A DNA stretch of 64,000 nucleotides from Stenotrophobium rhamnosiphilum (GTDB lineage Bacteria > Pseudomonadota > Gammaproteobacteria > Nevskiales > Nevskiaceae), in assembly GCF_003052265.1 (NCBI RefSeq), contig NZ_QANS01000006.1, positions 66,758-130,757 on the forward strand. The letters are read 5' to 3'. The notes below the pieces were generated by a model. That model made no database searches and had not been told where the DNA came from. It was given only the letters and a program-made list of their open reading frames with translations. Positions within the stretch are counted from its first letter, which is position 1; every line of letters starts with the position of its first letter. Below, one piece after another: positions 61,681 to 64,000 of the stretch. The position numbers and the translations under genes were made by a program.

Positions 61681-63284
61681 AACGCATCGAATCCAAAATT
61701 AATACTTCTTCGGCCGAGTTCCAGGCCAACGCCGCGCACAACCGCAAAGTGGTTGACGACTTCCGCGAGCTGCAACGCAAAGCGCGTGATGACCGTCCTC
61801 AGCGCGACATCGATCGTCTTCGCTCGCAGAACAAACTGTTGGTGCGCGAACGCCTGAAGCTGTTGCTCGACCCGGGCACGCCTTTCCTTGAGTTCTCATC
61901 GCTGGCTGCCAACGATGCTTATGATGGCGACGTACCGGGCGCAGCATGCGTCACGGGTATCGGCATCGTTTCGGGTCGTGAAGTCGTGATCAATGCGGGC
62001 GATGCTTCAGTGAAGGGCGGCGCTTGGTATCCGCTCACCGTGAAGAAGACGGTGCGCGCACTCGATATCGCTATCGAAAACCGTCTCCCAGTCGTTCACC
62101 TCTGCGATTCCGCTGGTGGCTTCTTGCCGTTGCAAGCTGATTTGTTTGCCGACAAATACATGGCAGGCCGCATCTTCCGTAACCAATGCCAACTCTCGAA
62201 GATGGGCGTGCAGCAGGTGTCTGTCGTACTCGGTCACTGCACCGCAGGCGGCGCTTACGTGCCGGGCCTGTCGGACTACAACGTCATCGTGCGCGGCACT
62301 GGCGCGATCTTCCTTGCTGGCCCTCCGTTGGTGAAAGCTGCAACGGGTGAAGACGTGTCGGTGGAAGATCTCGGTGGTTGCGACATGCACACCAGCGTCT
62401 CCGGCACCGCCGACTATCCCGCTTCGAGCGAAGAAGAAGCGATTGCGATTGCGCGCGACATCGTTGCGCAGTTCAAGCGTCCACAGAAAACGCACATCGA
62501 ATGGCAGGAACCAGAAGCACCGTTCTACGATCCGTCCGAACTGTATGGCGTGATTCCGAAAGACATCAAACAACAGTTTGATATTCGCGAAGTGATTGCA
62601 CGTCTCGTCGACGGCTCACGCTTCCACGAATACCAGCCGAACTATGGCAAGACACTGATCTGCGGCTACGCACATCTGTGGGGCTACAAGATCGGCATTC
62701 TCGGCAACAACGGCGTGCTGTTTAACGACAGCTCGCTGAAGGGCGCACACTTCATCGAACTGTGCAACCAGAACAAGACGCCGATCCTGTTCCTGCAGAA
62801 CATCACCGGCTTCATGGTTGGCCGCGAATACGAACGCCGCGGCATCACCAAGGACGGCGCCAAGATGATCATGGCCGTGTCCTGCTCGGAAGTGCCGAAG
62901 TTCACCGTGATGTGTAACGGTTCCTTCGGCGCTGGTAACTACGGCATGAGCGGTCGCGCATTTGATTCACGCTTCTTGTTCGCCTGGCCGCAGTCACAAA
63001 TTTCGGTGATGGGCGCAGAACAAGCCGCGAACACGCTGGCTGACGTGAAGGTTCGTCAGCTCGCCAAGCAAGGCAAGAAGCTGACGCAAGAAGACATCGA
63101 CGCGATCCGCGATCCGGTGCTCGGCGAGTTCAAGCGCAAACAGAGCGCGTACTGGAGCACGTCGGAAATGTGGGACGACGGCATTCTCGACCCCGCGGAT
63201 ACCCGCAACGCCCTCGGCATTGCACTATCTGCCTCGTTGAGCGCACCCATTGGCGATCCGCGATACGGTATCTTCCGTATGTAA
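61677..63284 (+). CDS. Acyl-CoA carboxylase, carboxyltransferase subunit
   Basis: A 535-residue beta subunit with two crotonase-like halves. VHLCDSAGGFLPLQADLFAD, VVLGHCTAGGAYVPGLSDYN and FLQNITGFMVGREYERRGI are typical of the methylcrotonyl/geranyl-CoA carboxylase group. It transfers the carboxyl group from biotin to an enoyl-CoA. Starts at GTG 61677 with GGAGAAG upstream. Whether the substrate is methylcrotonyl-, geranyl- or another branched enoyl-CoA cannot be told from the sequence alone. Confidence 0.92.
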   Translation: MKRIESKINTSSAEFQANAAHNRKVVDDFRELQRKARDDRPQRDIDRLRSQNKLLVRERLKLLLDPGTPFLEFSSLAANDAYDGDVPGAACVTGIGIVSGREVVINAGDASVKGGAWYPLTVKKTVRALDIAIENRLPVVHLCDSAGGFLPLQADLFADKYMAGRIFRNQCQLSKMGVQQVSVVLGHCTAGGAYVPGLSDYNVIVRGTGAIFLAGPPLVKAATGEDVSVEDLGGCDMHTSVSGTADYPASSEEEAIAIARDIVAQFKRPQKTHIEWQEPEAPFYDPSELYGVIPKDIKQQFDIREVIARLVDGSRFHEYQPNYGKTLICGYAHLWGYKIGILGNNGVLFNDSSLKGAHFIELCNQNKTPILFLQNITGFMVGREYERRGITKDGAKMIMAVSCSEVPKFTVMCNGSFGAGNYGMSGRAFDSRFLFAWPQSQISVMGAEQAANTLADVKVRQLAKQGKKLTQEDIDAIRDPVLGEFKRKQSAYWSTSEMWDDGILDPADTRNALGIALSASLSAPIGDPRYGIFRM

Positions 63285-63290
63285 GCATCT

Positions 63291-63320
63291 TGGGCCCGCA
63301 CTAGCGGGCCCAGTCTTTAT
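63291..63320 (+). terminator. Terminator of the carboxylase operon
   Basis: TGGGCCCGC/GCGGGCCCA, 9-bp perfect stem with a 4-nt loop, followed by GTCTTTAT. Seven bp after the carboxyltransferase stop. Confidence 0.85.
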
Positions 63321-63338
63321 CGCCACACAGAGCCAGTC

Positions 63339-64000
63339 ATGAATTATGAATTGAAAGTTGTCCCGGTCAGCACGCGCAGCCGCATCATCATGCGATTGCT
63401 CAAGACGTTTCTGCGCCCGTGGCTCTCATGGCTGGTGCGCGGCTCGCGTGATCGCATTGCAAGATTTCAGTTGCTGACGGCTTCGAATAAATGCCGCAAT
63501 ACTTACGGATTGCCGATGGAGTATCGCGTGATCGGTGCGCCCGATGGCGGTATTCCGGGTCACTTTGCTGGCCTGCCGACTGACACGTACAAGAACGCGA
63601 TTCTCTACATTCACGGTGGCGCGTTCATTCTTCCTGCGTCGCCTGATGTGCAACTGCGCATGATGTGCAAACTATGCCGCGATATGGATGCGGTGGGTTT
63701 TGGTGTTGACTACCGTCTCGCACCGAGCAGCAAGTTTCCGGCTGCACTGGATGATTGCGAACGTGCTTATCGCGCGCTGCTCGATCTGGGTTTTGCAGCA
63801 AATCGAATTGCGATTGTTGGCGAATCCGCTGGTGGCAATCTGACACTCGCTGTATTGCAGCGCATTCGCAAGCGCGGCTGGCCGATGCCTGCTTGCGCGA
63901 TTCCAATTTCACCCGCAACCGATCTCGGCCGTTCACACGGCCTGCCTTCACGCATTACTCGCGCGAAGGGAGATGTACTCCTACCATCAAAGGCATTACA
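63339..64000 (+). CDS. Alpha/beta hydrolase (esterase), 3' end cut by the window
   Basis: About 220 residues are visible from ATG 63339; the frame is open to the last base. It shows the hormone-sensitive-lipase-type motifs: AILYIHGGAFIL (oxyanion HGG), DYRLAPSSKFPAALDD, and IVGESAGGNLTL with the nucleophile Ser. The catalytic Asp and His would lie beyond the window. It likely releases an acid that feeds the adjacent acyl-CoA pathway. Confidence 0.85.
   Translation, partial: MNYELKVVPVSTRSRIIMRLLKTFLRPWLSWLVRGSRDRIARFQLLTASNKCRNTYGLPMEYRVIGAPDGGIPGHFAGLPTDTYKNAILYIHGGAFILPASPDVQLRMMCKLCRDMDAVGFGVDYRLAPSSKFPAALDDCERAYRALLDLGFAANRIAIVGESAGGNLTLAVLQRIRKRGWPMPACAIPISPATDLGRSHGLPSRITRAKGDVLLPSKAL

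Overview
The window looks like a chromosomal segment of a heterotrophic, Gram-negative bacterium, most likely a gammaproteobacterium. It carries outer-membrane lipoproteins, a TonB-dependent receptor, dense operons for acyl-CoA chemistry, and several families of short imperfect palindromes of the kind common between gammaproteobacterial genes. Species cannot be fixed from sequence alone.

Host segment 1 (1-16837) starts with the tail of a PhoX-like phosphatase. A lipid or xenobiotic-type cluster follows (DUF1214 protein, sulfotransferase, two SDRs, EthD protein, LolA-like protein, acyl-CoA dehydrogenase). Next come an NlpC/P60 hydrolase, an enoyl-CoA hydratase/AcpH pair, a BON lipoprotein, a DUF3943 protein and a PAP2 phosphatase. 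A visibly more AT-rich AAA-ATPase/TIR fusion gene (13666-15129) interrupts this segment, and an alpha/beta hydrolase lipoprotein ends it.

The main finding is a complete Tn7-like transposon of 39,179 bp (16838-56016). It is bounded by matching inverted ends with repeated TnsB-type sites and by a 5-bp target duplication, ACTGG. The order is: left end; two divergent TniQ proteins; a nickel/cobalt-type efflux pair; an arsenic operon (arsR, three arsenate reductases, an aquaporin, arsH, no dedicated pump); tnsC-tnsB-tnsA on the minus strand; and about 27 kb of further cargo. That cargo holds a VbhA-like orphan antitoxin, an HNH-like gene broken by a stop codon, a LOTUS-domain protein, a HEPN-like protein, a trypsin-like protease/lipoprotein pair, a mobile catabolic cluster (TonB receptor, FAD monooxygenase, MFS transporter, threonine dehydrogenase, TetR, DUF885), and a tightly overlapping five-gene operon (double-SIS-HAD, PRTase, AAA ATPase, Rossmann protein, PfkB kinase) beside a convergent NADAR/XRE pair. 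No Cas genes or CRISPR array were seen.

Host segment 2 (56017-64000) is an acyl-CoA carboxylation operon: enoyl-CoA hydratase, AtuA-like protein, TetR regulator, biotin carboxylase, separate biotin carrier protein and carboxyltransferase, then a truncated esterase. With the acyl-CoA dehydrogenase of segment 1 it suggests breakdown of a branched or terpenoid-like acid.

The best candidate for an undescribed system is the five-gene SIS-HAD/PRTase/ATPase/Rossmann/PfkB operon with its NADAR neighbour (47706-55689). All its recognisable enzymes act on phosphorylated sugars, PRPP, nucleosides or N-glycosidic bonds, and it sits where Tn7-like elements often carry defence genes.
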